64,000 nt of DNA from Pseudoduganella albidiflava (GTDB lineage Bacteria > Pseudomonadota > Gammaproteobacteria > Burkholderiales > Burkholderiaceae_D). The stretch's first letter is position 1, and each line of letters starts with the position of its first letter. Where the stretch lies: positions 1,054,001-1,118,000 of the forward strand of contig NZ_CP036401.1 of the NCBI RefSeq assembly GCF_004322755.1, read 5' to 3'. This document shows, one piece after another, positions 23,485 to 32,151 of this stretch. The translations under genes were made by a program, and so were the position numbers. The notes under the pieces were generated by a model. It was not told where the DNA came from. It searched no databases and saw nothing but the letters and a program-made list of their open reading frames with translations.

Positions 23485-26127
23485 TTAGCTGTTGGCGGCC
23501 AGGGCCGACAACTGCTGGGTCAGGTAGTTGGACGTCGTCTGCATATTCGCCAGCATGACGTCCAGCGCGGCATATTGCTTGCGATAGCGGGCTTCGATGC
23601 CGGCCAGCTTGTCGGTGAAGGCGTCGCTCTGCTTCTGGACGCTCTTGATCGACTGGTTGATGCCGTCCGTGCGGCTGGTGATCTGGCCGGTCTTGCTCAG
23701 CATCGAGGTGGCCAGGTTGTTCATCTGGTAGGCGTAGCCTTGCGAGAAACTCACGGTGCCGCGGGGGCCGATGTTGCCGCCCGTGATCTCGATCTTCAAG
23801 CCTTCGACATCCGTGCCGGCCTGGCCCGTCATGGTTTGCCCGGAACCGGTCACGGGGCGGCCGCCCAGCGTGCCGGCGACGTCCAGGCCGGCCACCGCGG
23901 TGCTGCCGCCGAACAGGCTGTCGGTGGTGGTGCCGCTGCTGGAGTTCAGGGCGATGTTCGATACCGAGCCGTATTTCGACGAGGACACGACGAGCATGCC
24001 GTCCGCGTCGACCGATGCCGTGACCGAGTTGCCCGCGGTGGAAAACGCCGACGTGCCGTTGATCGACGACTGCACCACTTTCGCCAGGTCAGCCGGGGAA
24101 TACGTGCCGGCCGGAATGGTGACCATGGCCGTGTTCTTGCTGTTGCTGGGCGTGCTGTCGTTCAGGGTGACCGCCCACGTGGTATTGGCCGCGATGGTGG
24201 TGGTGGGCGGCAGCGCCGTGCCGCTCGTCAGCGCACCCTGGGTGGCCAGCTGCGTGATTTCCAGGTCGTACGTGCCGGGCTTGGTGGCGGCGCTGGAACT
24301 GGTGAACGAAACCTGGTTGTCGGTGGTCTTGCCGACCGCGCCGAACAGCGTGCCGATGTCGGCGAAATTGCTGTCGATCGCCTTCTGGAACTTGGACGAA
24401 TCCAGTGCCAGCGTGCCATCCTTGGTGAAGCCGATGCCCACGTCGCTCAGGTTGCTGAACGCGCCGGAAATGCCGGTGATGTTGGACGTGAGCATACGGC
24501 GCATCTGCGACTGGACCGACTGGGCGGTGGAGTCGCCTTGCAGCACGCCCGCCGACTTGGTGTCGGGGTTGTAGCCCGTGAGCTTCTTCAGCGTGCCCGC
24601 CAGGTCGTTGTAGGCCTTCACGAAGGCTTCGACGTTGGTCTTCACCTGCGTGGTGTTGCGGCTCACCGCCAGCGTGCTGGAACCGGTCTGCGCCACCGTC
24701 AGGTTGACGCCCTGGATCGCCTCGCCGACGTTGTTGGACTTGCTGGTGACGGCGATGCCGTTCACCGTCAGCTTGGCGTCCTGCGCGGCCGAAGTCTGCG
24801 CCATTTTCTGATCGCCCGCCGGATCGTAGCTCAGCAGGTTGGCCAGCGCGGCATCGGGCGGATCGGTATCCGTCCCGGACAGCGTGATCTTCATCGACGA
24901 GTTGGCACCGGTGGCGTTCGACGTGAACACCAGGTGGTAAGGCGTGCTGCTGCCATCGGACACGATGGTGGCGGTCACGCCCAGGCCGGCCTTGTTGACG
25001 GCGTCGCGGATGCCTTCCAGCGAGTTGTTGGTCGAGTCGATCGTCACCGTGCCGGATGCCACGTTGGCGTCCTGCGAGAAGCCGCCGCCCAGGTAGGTAC
25101 CGGCGGTGCCGGCCGTCAGCCCGGCGGCGGCGGGGTTGCTGCCGCCGACCGTGATCGGGCTGGCGTCGCTGGAGCTCAGCGAAACGCTGCTGGAAGCGGT
25201 CACGCTGGAGCCGGCGTTCACATCCACGTCCGTCTTGCCGATGCCGCCCGTGGCGTCGCCCGTCACCACTTCCTCGATGGCGAGGTTGGCGCCGTCGGCG
25301 CGGGTGAAGGTCAGGTCGCCGTTCGCGGCGCTGCCGGTGAAGGTGATGCCGGCGTTCGTCAGCGCCGTCAGCGCGGTGCTCGGCCCGGCCAGCGTCGCGT
25401 CGAGCGATGCCGCCGTGAGGCCGCTCTCGTTCTCGCCCAGTGCGGCAAGCTCGATGCCGCCGACCTTCAGCGCATAGGTGCCGGTCGTGGTGGCCACGTC
25501 GCCGAAGCCGGCGAACAGCGTGCCGTCCGTCGAGGCCGGCGTCGCCGTGGCGGTCACGCCGGTCGTCGTGCTCTTCGCGTTGATGGCTTCGGCCAGCGCG
25601 CGGGCGCTCGTGGTGGTGCTGTCGGTGGCGATCGCGGTGCCGTTGATCGTCAGCGAGCCGTTGCTGATCCCGTTCATGGCGACACTGCCGGCCAGCGCGG
25701 TGCCGGCCTGGCCATAGTTGCCGCTGACGGTGCCGAACTGGAACGACAGCGTGGTCTTGGCGCCCAGCCCGATCGCCGACTTGTTGCTGGCGATGCCCGG
25801 CGTGGTCAGGGTCTGGGCCTGGGCCAGTTGCGTGACATTGACCTTGTAGTTGCCGGCCACGGCCTTCGACGTTGCCGAGGCGGTCAGCACATCGGCATTG
25901 CTCGGCGTGGCGCTCAGCGCGTTGAAGTCGGAAGCCTTGGTCAGGGAACCGAGCGAGGACTGGAACACGCCGATGGCGCCGGACAGCGAACCATAGGCGG
26001 ACAGCGACGCCTGGTAGGACGCCTGCTTTTGCTGGAACTTGGCCAGCGGCTGCTGTTCGACAGCCATCAGCTGGGAAACGATGCTGCTGACGTCTAGTAC
26101 GCCGCCGGATGCGGTGATAGTTGCCAC
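23485..26127 (-). CDS. fliD: Filament cap protein FliD, enlarged
   Basis: An 880-residue hook-associated protein 2. The N-terminus (LDVSSIVSQLMAVEQQPLAKFQQKQASYQASLSAYGSLSGAIG) and C-terminus (IKSVQKQSDAFTDKLAGIEARYRKQYAALDVMLANMQ) are canonical FliD_N and FliD_C. Many family members have about 450-700 residues, so roughly 200-400 extra residues lie in the Ser/Thr/Ala-rich middle (about 90-480 and 590-790), which includes two flagellin-hook-like segments (ITQLATQGALTSG, and one ending in VNGIAVTSKSNNVGEAIQGV). Start is GTG 26127 with a CAGGAG ribosome site. A strong sigma-28 promoter lies just upstream. Confidence 0.95.
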   Translation of the reverse strand: MATITASGGVLDVSSIVSQLMAVEQQPLAKFQQKQASYQASLSAYGSLSGAIGVFQSSLGSLTKASDFNALSATPSNADVLTASATSKAVAGNYKVNVTQLAQAQTLTTPGIASNKSAIGLGAKTTLSFQFGTVSGNYGQAGTALAGSVAMNGISNGSLTINGTAIATDSTTTSARALAEAINAKSTTTGVTATATPASTDGTLFAGFGDVATTTGTYALKVGGIELAALGENESGLTAASLDATLAGPSTALTALTNAGITFTGSAANGDLTFTRADGANLAIEEVVTGDATGGIGKTDVDVNAGSSVTASSSVSLSSSDASPITVGGSNPAAAGLTAGTAGTYLGGGFSQDANVASGTVTIDSTNNSLEGIRDAVNKAGLGVTATIVSDGSSTPYHLVFTSNATGANSSMKITLSGTDTDPPDAALANLLSYDPAGDQKMAQTSAAQDAKLTVNGIAVTSKSNNVGEAIQGVNLTVAQTGSSTLAVSRNTTQVKTNVEAFVKAYNDLAGTLKKLTGYNPDTKSAGVLQGDSTAQSVQSQMRRMLTSNITGISGAFSNLSDVGIGFTKDGTLALDSSKFQKAIDSNFADIGTLFGAVGKTTDNQVSFTSSSAATKPGTYDLEITQLATQGALTSGTALPPTTTIAANTTWAVTLNDSTPSNSKNTAMVTIPAGTYSPADLAKVVQSSINGTSAFSTAGNSVTASVDADGMLVVSSSKYGSVSNIALNSSSGTTTDSLFGGSTAVAGLDVAGTLGGRPVTGSGQTMTGQAGTDVEGLKIEITGGNIGPRGTVSFSQGYAYQMNNLATSMLSKTGQITSRTDGINQSIKSVQKQSDAFTDKLAGIEARYRKQYAALDVMLANMQTTSNYLTQQLSALAANS

Positions 26128-26161
26128 GGCTGTGCTCCTGAGAAAGCGATAATGTATTTTA

Positions 26162-26188
26162 TTATCGGCAGAATCAAACGAGACTTGA
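26162..26188 (-). promoter_or_regulatory. Sigma-28 (FliA) promoter of fliD
   Basis: On the minus strand TCAAGTCT (26188-26181), 11-bp spacer, then GCCGATAA (26169-26162), which is the exact FliA -10 consensus. It lies 35 bp upstream of the fliD GTG. This is the best sigma-28 site in the window. Confidence 0.88.
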
Positions 26189-26308
26189 GAGGGGGAAAGA
26201 ACGTCCAGTTCAGGCGATGAGCCTGATGGTAGCGCAAAGGGGGCGGGGCCGACGCCCGGAAAGGCTTCGGCCCCGCTAACCGGGCACGGCCGTGGGCCGT
26301 GCCGGAGG

Positions 26309-26698
26309 TCAGGCTTGCTGGCGGATCAGCAGCCCGAATGCCTTGTCGAGCGACTTGGCGATTTCCAAGGCTTCCTTGGTCGGCATCTGGCGCACGACTT
26401 CCTTGGTCTCGCTGTCGATGACCTTGACGATGGTGCGCTTGCTGTCCTCGTCGATCGAGAACTCCAGTTTTTGCGCGTGGATCGATGCATTGAGCTTGCT
26501 GACCGCATCGTTCAGCGCGTCGTCCGAATCGTCGGTGGCCGGGAGCGCGTCGGCCGGCGGCGTCGCCTCGCCCGTGGCGGTGGCCGCGGTGGTTGCGGCC
26601 GTCGCTACGGGCGTGCGGCTGGCTGGCGGCACCGGCGCCTGGGCCGCGAAGGCGCGTTCTGACCGAAGGGCGGCAAGGCCGAGCGGGTCGATTGTCAT
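26309..26698 (-). CDS. flaG: FlaG family flagellar protein
   Basis: A 129-residue protein. Residues 1-65 are an Ala/Thr-rich variable part; residues about 66-127 are the conserved FlaG domain (AVSKLNASIHAQKLEFSIDEDSKRTIVKVIDSETKEVVRQMPTKEALEIAKSLDKAFGLLI). FlaG proteins are linked to filament length control; their biochemistry is poorly known. It lies between flagellin 1 and fliD with a CAGGAG ribosome site, directly after two hairpin terminators that separate it from the flagellin gene. Confidence 0.92.
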   Translation of the reverse strand: MTIDPLGLAALRSERAFAAQAPVPPASRTPVATAATTAATATGEATPPADALPATDDSDDALNDAVSKLNASIHAQKLEFSIDEDSKRTIVKVIDSETKEVVRQMPTKEALEIAKSLDKAFGLLIRQQA

Positions 26699-26716
26699 GG
26701 TGAACTCCTGAATGCG

Positions 26717-26751
26717 AAAAATTCCCCGGCTGGATGGAACCAGACGGGGAA
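26717..26751 (-). terminator. Rho-independent terminator between flagellin 1 and flaG
   Basis: On the minus strand a GC-rich stem (TTCCCCG.CTGG pairing with CCAG.CGGGGAA, 26722-26751) followed by TTTTT (26721-26717). It is the second of two hairpins after the flagellin stop. Confidence 0.8.
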
Positions 26752-26764
26752 CCGTTGAGTGACG

Positions 26765-26792
26765 GAAAAACCGGCATGGTGCGTGCCGGTTT
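26765..26792 (-). terminator. Rho-independent terminator of flagellin 1
   Basis: On the minus strand AAACCGGCA, a short loop, TGCCGGTTT, then TTTC, starting 14 bp after the flagellin stop codon. Confidence 0.85.
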
Positions 26793-26805
26793 CAGCCTGC
26801 GCGGA

Positions 26806-28245
26806 TTAACGCAGCAGGCTCATCACGCCGTTCGGCAGCGAGTTCGCCTGGGCCAGCATGGCGGTACCAGCCTGCTGCAGGATCTGGCCGCGGGTCATGG
26901 CGGCGGTTTCCGAAGCGAAGTCGGTATCGACGATACGGCTGCGCGATGCCGACAGGTTTTCCGACGTGGCCGACAGGTTGGCGATGGTCGACGAGAAGCG
27001 CGACTGCAGTGCACCGTATTCGGCGCGCTGGCTGTTGACCGTCGACAGTGCCGCGTCGGCGATCTTGATGGCCAGCTGGGCGCCTTCGAACGAGGTCACG
27101 TCCAGGTCGGCAACCGAGTTCAGTGCCGAGGAACCCGTATCTTCGATGCCCAGGCCCGAGCCGGCATCGGTCACCGAGAAGCTGCCCGCCGAGTCCAGCG
27201 TGATGCGGCCGTTGGCGGTGCCACCGGTAGCCGGCGCCGCCGAGTTGCCCATGGCGCCAGCGGCGTCATAGGTCGACAGCGTCATGTTGGCCGAACTGTC
27301 GCTGATGGCGATGTCCGAGCCGCTGGCGTGGCTCAGCTTGATGCCGCCGTTTTCCTGGTCGTACTGCGCGGTGATGCCGGTGGCGGCCGATTGCGCATTG
27401 ATGGCGCTGATGCCGGAGGCGAAATCGCTGGCCGAGCTGCCCGAGCCGGTCGTGAACGAGATCGTCTTGGCTTCGCCGTTGTCACCCTTCAGTGCGAACG
27501 AGTAAGCCGTGCTGGCGGTCAGGCCCATGTTCATGTCGGTCCGGGCGGTGGCGGTCACGCCGGTGTCGCCGGTTTGCTTGTTGATCTTGTCGGCAATCGA
27601 TTTCGCCGTGTCGCCGGTTTCGGTCTCGATCGTCTTCGAGCCACGTGCGCCGTTGATCGTGACTTCCATCGCATCGACGACGTTGGTGCCGTCTTCAGCA
27701 GCGATGTCGGCCTGGCCGGCAGCGATACGGTTGTTGCCGTAGGTGTTCGTCAGGAAGTTCGAGCCGTTTGCCGAGATCAGCTGGTTGGCATCGGCGCCGA
27801 CCTGGAAGTTCGCGGTACCCATCGTGCCGTCCAGCAGCTTCTGGCCGTTGAACGTGGTGGTCTGGGCGATACGGTTCAGTTCCGAAGCGAGCTGGCCGAC
27901 TTCGGTCTGCAGGGCCTCGCGGTCCGACGACGAGTTGGTGCTGTTCGACGATTGCACGGCCAGTTCGCGGATACGCTGCAGGATGTCGCCCGACGAGGAC
28001 AGGGCACCTTCAGCGGTTTGCGTCATGGACACGCCATCGTTGGCATTGCGGGTTGCTTGCGTCATGCCGCGAATCTGGGAATTCATCCGGTCAGAAATTG
28101 CAAGGCCAGCAGCGTCGTCCTTTGCGCTGTTGATGCGCAGGCCGGAAGACAGGCGTTGCAGCGAGGTGGACAGTGCGGATTGCGACTGGCTCAGGTTACG
28201 CTGCGAGTTAAGGGATGCGACGTTGGTGTTGATTGGGGAAGCCAT
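26806..28245 (-). CDS. fliC: Flagellin 1
   Basis: A 479-residue filament protein. The N-terminal D0/D1 helices ([40 protein letters not shown]) and C-terminal D0 ([27 protein letters not shown]) are canonical. The central 200 residues form the surface domain. It is the most diverged of three tandem copies (roughly 25 residue differences from the other two, mostly in the first 110 residues and near residues 360-430). It has its own sigma-28 promoter and terminators, and is closest to flaG-fliD-fliS. Exported by the flagellar type III path. Confidence 0.97.
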   Translation of the reverse strand: MASPINTNVASLNSQRNLSQSQSALSTSLQRLSSGLRINSAKDDAAGLAISDRMNSQIRGMTQATRNANDGVSMTQTAEGALSSSGDILQRIRELAVQSSNSTNSSSDREALQTEVGQLASELNRIAQTTTFNGQKLLDGTMGTANFQVGADANQLISANGSNFLTNTYGNNRIAAGQADIAAEDGTNVVDAMEVTINGARGSKTIETETGDTAKSIADKINKQTGDTGVTATARTDMNMGLTASTAYSFALKGDNGEAKTISFTTGSGSSASDFASGISAINAQSAATGITAQYDQENGGIKLSHASGSDIAISDSSANMTLSTYDAAGAMGNSAAPATGGTANGRITLDSAGSFSVTDAGSGLGIEDTGSSALNSVADLDVTSFEGAQLAIKIADAALSTVNSQRAEYGALQSRFSSTIANLSATSENLSASRSRIVDTDFASETAAMTRGQILQQAGTAMLAQANSLPNGVMSLLR

Positions 28246-28339
28246 TGTATTACTCCAGACAGATACTTCGATTCGGCATTTGCTCGCTTACTTTGGCCCG
28301 TCCCCGTGTTCTGGGACGATCAAGCCGCTGTTGTATCTG

Positions 28340-28366
28340 GTTACGGTTTCCACTCGGTAACCTTTA
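28340..28366 (-). promoter_or_regulatory. Sigma-28 type promoter of flagellin 1
   Basis: Minus strand TAAAGGTT, 11-bp spacer, ACCGTAAC (28366 to 28340), about 95 bp upstream of the ATG. It follows the same layout as the other flagellin promoters and implies a long untranslated leader of roughly 85-90 nt. Confidence 0.7.
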
Positions 28367-28472
28367 GGGATTTTCGGAAGTATTTTTTGCCCTGTGGATT
28401 TATTTTTGTTTTTGCATGGGAGTGGGCACTGCCGAGCCTGGAGATGGCTCTCCACGGCCGGGGAGGCCGCGC

Positions 28473-28506
28473 AAAAATCCCCGGAATGGCGAAGCATTCC
28501 GGGGAT
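28473..28506 (-). terminator. Rho-independent terminator of flagellin 2
   Basis: Minus strand ATCCCCGGAATG, loop, CATTCCGGGGAT, then TTTTTG (ending at 28473). A 12-bp stem, about 120 bp after the flagellin 2 stop. Confidence 0.9.
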
Positions 28507-28628
28507 CTTTACTGTTCAGGCAGCAGGGGAGGCGCCTGGGGTGATACTGGCTGTGATGCCAGTGTCGATGCTGCTTTCGATGCTCGTGCCAGTCCTTGCG
28601 GTGACGCTCGTTCCGGCATTTATGACAA

Positions 28629-30068
28629 TTAACGCAGCAGGCTCATCACGCCGTTCGGCAGCTGGTTTGCCTGGGCCAGCATGGCGGTACCGGCCTGCTG
28701 CAGGATCTGGCCGCGGGTCATGCTCGCGGTTTCCGCTGCGAAGTCGGTGTCGACGATGCGGCTCTTCGATGCCGACAGGTTCTCGGCGGTGGTCGACAGG
28801 TTGGCGATCGTCGAGGCGAAGCGCGACTGCAGTGCACCGAAGTCGGCGCGCTGGCTGTTTACCGTCGACAGTGCCGCGTCGGCGATCTTGATGGCCAGCT
28901 GGGCGCCTTCGAACGACGTCACGTCCAGGTCGGAAACCGAGTTCAGCGACGAAGAACCGGTGTCCTGGATGTTCAGGCCCGAGCCGCCATCGGTCACCGA
29001 GAAGCTCTGCGACGAGTCCAGCGTGATGCGGCCGTTGGCGGTGCCACCGGTCGCCGGCGCCGCCGAGTTGCCCATGGCGCCGGCGGCGTCATAGGTCGAC
29101 AGCGTCATGTTGGCCGAACTGTCGCTGATGGCGATGTCCGCGCCGCTGGCGTGGGTCAGCTTGATGCCGCCGTTTTCCTGGTCGTACTGCGCGGTGATGC
29201 CGGTGGAAGCCGATTGCGCATTGATGGCGCTGATGCCCGAGGCGAAATCGCTGGCCGAGCTGCCCGAGCCGGTGGTGAACGAAATCGTCTTGGCTTCGCC
29301 GTTGTCGCCCTTCAGTGCGAACGAGTAGGCCGTGCTGGCGGTCAGGCCCATGTTCATGTCGGTCCGGGCGGTCGCGCTCACGCCGGTGTCGCCGGTCTGC
29401 TTGTTGATCTTGTCGGCGATCGATTTCGCCGTGTCACCCGTTTCGGTGGTGATCGTCTTCGAGCCACGTGCGCCGTTGATCGTGACTTCCATCGCATCGA
29501 CGACGTTGGTGCCGTCTTCAGCAGCGATGTCGGCCTGGCCGGCAGCGATACGGTTGTTGCCGTAGGTGTTCGTCAGGAAGTTCGAGCCGTTTGCCGAGAT
29601 CAGCTGGTTGGCATCGGCGCCGACCTGGAAGTTCGCGGTACCCATCGTGCCGTCCAGCAGCGACTGGCCGTTGAACGTGGTGGTCTGGGCGATACGGTTC
29701 AGTTCCGAGGCCAGCTGGCCGACTTCGGTCTGCAGGGCCTGGCGGTCGGAAGCCGAGTTGGTGCTGTTCGACGATTGCACGGCCAGTTCGCGGATACGCT
29801 GCAGGATGTCGCCCGACGAGGACAGGGCACCTTCCGCGGTCTGTGCCATCGACACGCCGTCATTCGCGTTGCGGGTCGCCTGGTTCATGCCGCGGATCTG
29901 GGAGTTCATGCGGTCCGAAATCGCCAGGCCGGCAGCGTCGTCTTTTGCGCTGTTGATGCGCAGGCCGGAAGACAGGCGTTGCAGGGAAGTCGACAGGGCG
30001 CCTTGCGAGCCCGTCAGGTTACGTTGCGAATTCAGGGAAGCGATGTTGGTGTTGATGACCGATGCCAT
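28629..30068 (-). CDS. fliC: Flagellin 2
   Basis: A 479-residue flagellin, almost identical to flagellin 3 (about eight residue differences, e.g. [36 protein letters not shown]). Domain layout as for flagellin 1. The identity extends beyond the coding region into the leader and promoter, indicating a recent duplication or ongoing gene conversion of a unit of about 1.6 kb. Its own promoter and terminator suggest monocistronic transcription. Confidence 0.97.
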   Translation of the reverse strand: MASVINTNIASLNSQRNLTGSQGALSTSLQRLSSGLRINSAKDDAAGLAISDRMNSQIRGMNQATRNANDGVSMAQTAEGALSSSGDILQRIRELAVQSSNSTNSASDRQALQTEVGQLASELNRIAQTTTFNGQSLLDGTMGTANFQVGADANQLISANGSNFLTNTYGNNRIAAGQADIAAEDGTNVVDAMEVTINGARGSKTITTETGDTAKSIADKINKQTGDTGVSATARTDMNMGLTASTAYSFALKGDNGEAKTISFTTGSGSSASDFASGISAINAQSASTGITAQYDQENGGIKLTHASGADIAISDSSANMTLSTYDAAGAMGNSAAPATGGTANGRITLDSSQSFSVTDGGSGLNIQDTGSSSLNSVSDLDVTSFEGAQLAIKIADAALSTVNSQRADFGALQSRFASTIANLSTTAENLSASKSRIVDTDFAAETASMTRGQILQQAGTAMLAQANQLPNGVMSLLR

Positions 30069-30163
30069 GGTAGTTCTCCAGACGGTAATGCTGTTGGGCG
30101 CTTTGCTCGCTAACTTTGGCCCGCCACGCTGTTCTTGTGACGATCAAGCCGCTGTTGTTCCAG

Positions 30164-30190
30164 GTAACGGTATCCGTGCGGAAAGCTTTA
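30164..30190 (-). promoter_or_regulatory. Sigma-28 type promoter of flagellin 2
   Basis: Minus strand TAAAGCTT, 11-bp spacer TCCGCACGGAT, ACCGTTAC (30190 to 30164), identical to the flagellin 3 site, about 96 bp upstream of the ATG. Confidence 0.75.
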
Positions 30191-30325
30191 GGGCGTTTTC
30201 ATAGGGAAATTCGTGCGGCCAGGGGCTAAAGTCCCGTGCCGCCGGCGCGCTAAATCGACCGTGCCGCGCCAACCTTTAGGGAGAATAAACGGGTTTTTCT
30301 CCTTCATTTCTCCGTTTTGACGGGC

Positions 30326-30352
30326 AAAAAAAATCCCCGGAGAACCGGGGAT
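30326..30352 (-). terminator. Rho-independent terminator of flagellin 3
   Basis: Minus strand ATCCCCGG-TTCT-CCGGGGAT followed by an uninterrupted run of T (30333-30326), about 80 bp after the stop. Confidence 0.9.
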
Positions 30353-30428
30353 GAAGAGGTAATCTTGTCAGATAACTTTGTCGTTCGTGCCTGGATGCAG
30401 TGCTTGTTCCGATCGATCCTTGTTTCTA

Positions 30429-31868
30429 TTAACGCAGCAGGCTCATCACGCCGTTCGGCAGCTGGTTTGCCTGGGCCAGCATGGCGGTACCGGCCTGCTG
30501 CAGGATCTGGCCGCGGGTCATGCTCGCGGTTTCCGCTGCGAAGTCGGTGTCGACGATGCGGCTCTTCGATGCCGACAGGTTTTCCGACGTGGTCGACAGG
30601 TTGGCGATCGTCGAGGCGAAGCGCGACTGCAGTGCACCGAATTCGGCACGCTGGCCGTTCACCGTCGACAGTGCCGCGTCGGCGATCTTGATGGCCAGCT
30701 GGGCGCCTTCGAACGACGTCACGTCCAGGTCGGAAACCGAGTTCAGCGCCGAGGAACCGGTGTCCTGGATGTTCAGGCCCGAGCCGCCATCGGTCACCGA
30801 GAAGCTCTGCGACGAGTCCAGCGTGATGCGGCCGTTGGCGGTGCCACCGGTCGCCGGCGCCGCCGAGTTGCCCATGGCGCCGGCGGCGTCATAGGTCGAC
30901 AGCGTCATGTTGGCCGAACTGTCGCTGATGGCGATGTCCGCACCGCTGGCGTGGGTCAGCTTGATGCCGCCGTTTTCCTGGTCGTACTGCGCGGTGATGC
31001 CGGTGGAAGCCGATTGCGCATTGATGGCGCTGATGCCCGAGGCGAAATCGCTGGCCGAGCTGCCCGAGCCGGTGGTGAACGAAACCGTCTTGGCTTCGCC
31101 GTTGTCGCCCTTCAGTGCGAACGAGTAGGCCGTGCTGGCGGTCAGGCCCATGTTCATGTCGGTCCGGGCGGTCGCGCTCACGCCGGTGTCGCCGGTCTGC
31201 TTGTTGATCTTGTCGGCGATCGATTTCGCCGTGTCGCCCGTTTCGGTGGTGACCGTCTTCGAGCCACGCGCGCCGTTGATCGTGACTTCCATCGCATCGA
31301 CGACGCTGGTGCCGTCTTCGGCGGCGATATCGGCCTGGCCGGCAGCGATACGGTTGTTGCCGTAGGTGTTCGTCAGGAAGTTCGAGCCGTTTGCCGAGAT
31401 CAGCTGGTTGGCATCGGCGCCGACCTGGAAGTTCGCGGTACCCATCGTGCCGTCCAGCAGCGACTGGCCGTTGAACGTGGTGGTCTGGGCGATACGGTTC
31501 AGTTCCGAGGCCAGCTGGCCGACTTCGGTCTGCAGGGCCTGGCGGTCGGAAGCCGAGTTGGTGCTGTTCGACGATTGCACGGCCAGTTCGCGGATACGCT
31601 GCAGGATGTCGCCCGACGAGGACAGGGCACCTTCCGCGGTCTGCGCCATCGACACGCCGTCATTCGCGTTGCGGGTCGCCTGGTTCATGCCGCGGATCTG
31701 GGAGTTCATGCGGTCCGAAATCGCCAGGCCGGCAGCGTCGTCTTTTGCGCTGTTGATGCGCAGGCCGGAAGACAGGCGTTGCAGGGAAGTCGACAGGGCG
31801 CCTTGCGAGCCCGTCAGGTTACGTTGCGAATTCAGGGACGAGATGTTGGTGTTGATGACCGATGCCAT
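30429..31868 (-). CDS. fliC: Flagellin 3
   Basis: A 479-residue flagellin with canonical N-terminus ([20 protein letters not shown]) and C-terminus. It is the promoter-distal end of the array of three. Near identity with flagellin 2 in coding, leader and promoter DNA. Which copy is the main filament protein cannot be told from sequence. The three-copy array could allow recombination between copies. Confidence 0.97.
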   Translation of the reverse strand: MASVINTNISSLNSQRNLTGSQGALSTSLQRLSSGLRINSAKDDAAGLAISDRMNSQIRGMNQATRNANDGVSMAQTAEGALSSSGDILQRIRELAVQSSNSTNSASDRQALQTEVGQLASELNRIAQTTTFNGQSLLDGTMGTANFQVGADANQLISANGSNFLTNTYGNNRIAAGQADIAAEDGTSVVDAMEVTINGARGSKTVTTETGDTAKSIADKINKQTGDTGVSATARTDMNMGLTASTAYSFALKGDNGEAKTVSFTTGSGSSASDFASGISAINAQSASTGITAQYDQENGGIKLTHASGADIAISDSSANMTLSTYDAAGAMGNSAAPATGGTANGRITLDSSQSFSVTDGGSGLNIQDTGSSALNSVSDLDVTSFEGAQLAIKIADAALSTVNGQRAEFGALQSRFASTIANLSTTSENLSASKSRIVDTDFAAETASMTRGQILQQAGTAMLAQANQLPNGVMSLLR

Positions 31869-31963
31869 GGTGACTCTCCAGACGGTGCTGCCGTTGGGCG
31901 ATTTGCTCGGTAACTTTGGCCCGCCACGCTGTTCCTGTGACGATCAAGCCGCTGTTGTTCCAG

Positions 31964-31990
31964 GTAACGGTATCCGTGCGGAAAGCTTTA
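31964..31990 (-). promoter_or_regulatory. Sigma-28 type promoter of flagellin 3
   Basis: Minus strand TAAAGCTT, 11-bp spacer, ACCGTTAC (31990 to 31964), 96 bp upstream of the ATG. The sequence from here to the start codon is nearly the same as in flagellin 2. Confidence 0.75.
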
Positions 31991-32081
31991 GGGCTTTTTC
32001 CTGAGAAAACGGATTTTTCTGAAGAAATAATCGCGGGATGCGTACTGTTGAGCAGGAATTGGCCGATCTTGCTGGCCAAAG

Positions 32082-32103
32082 AAAAAGCCCGGCAGCGCCG
32101 GGC
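32082..32103 (-). terminator. Rho-independent terminator of the GGDEF gene
   Basis: Minus strand GCCCGGC-GCT-GCCGGGC followed by TTTTT (32086-32082), about 50 bp after the diguanylate cyclase stop. It separates that gene from the flagellin 3 promoter. Confidence 0.9.
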
Positions 32104-32151
32104 TCATCAGTAAAACTCATCAGTAACTGTGCCGCGGCAGCAGGAAAAACC

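Larger units (their letters stand above)
28246..28628. other. Flagellin 1-2 intergenic region
   Basis: This 383-bp spacer holds the leader and sigma-28 promoter of flagellin 1 (up to 28366), then about 100 bp without recognised signals, then the terminator of flagellin 2 and a short tail with loosely repeated GATGCT.CGATGCT words. No gene is supported here; open frames in it are chance readings. Confidence 0.8.
30069..30428. other. Flagellin 2-3 intergenic region
   Basis: This 360-bp spacer contains the leader and promoter of flagellin 2 (to 30190), then sequence with two further weak TTTAGG words (near 30225 and 30270 as CTAAA/TTTAGG), and the flagellin 3 terminator. No gene is supported. 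Confidence 0.8.

Noticed and set aside
23476..26097. An 873-codon open frame on the + strand opposite fliD
   Set aside because: Antisense shadow of fliD with biased low-complexity composition and no recognisable domain. Similar shadows exist opposite the flagellins (30378-31913).
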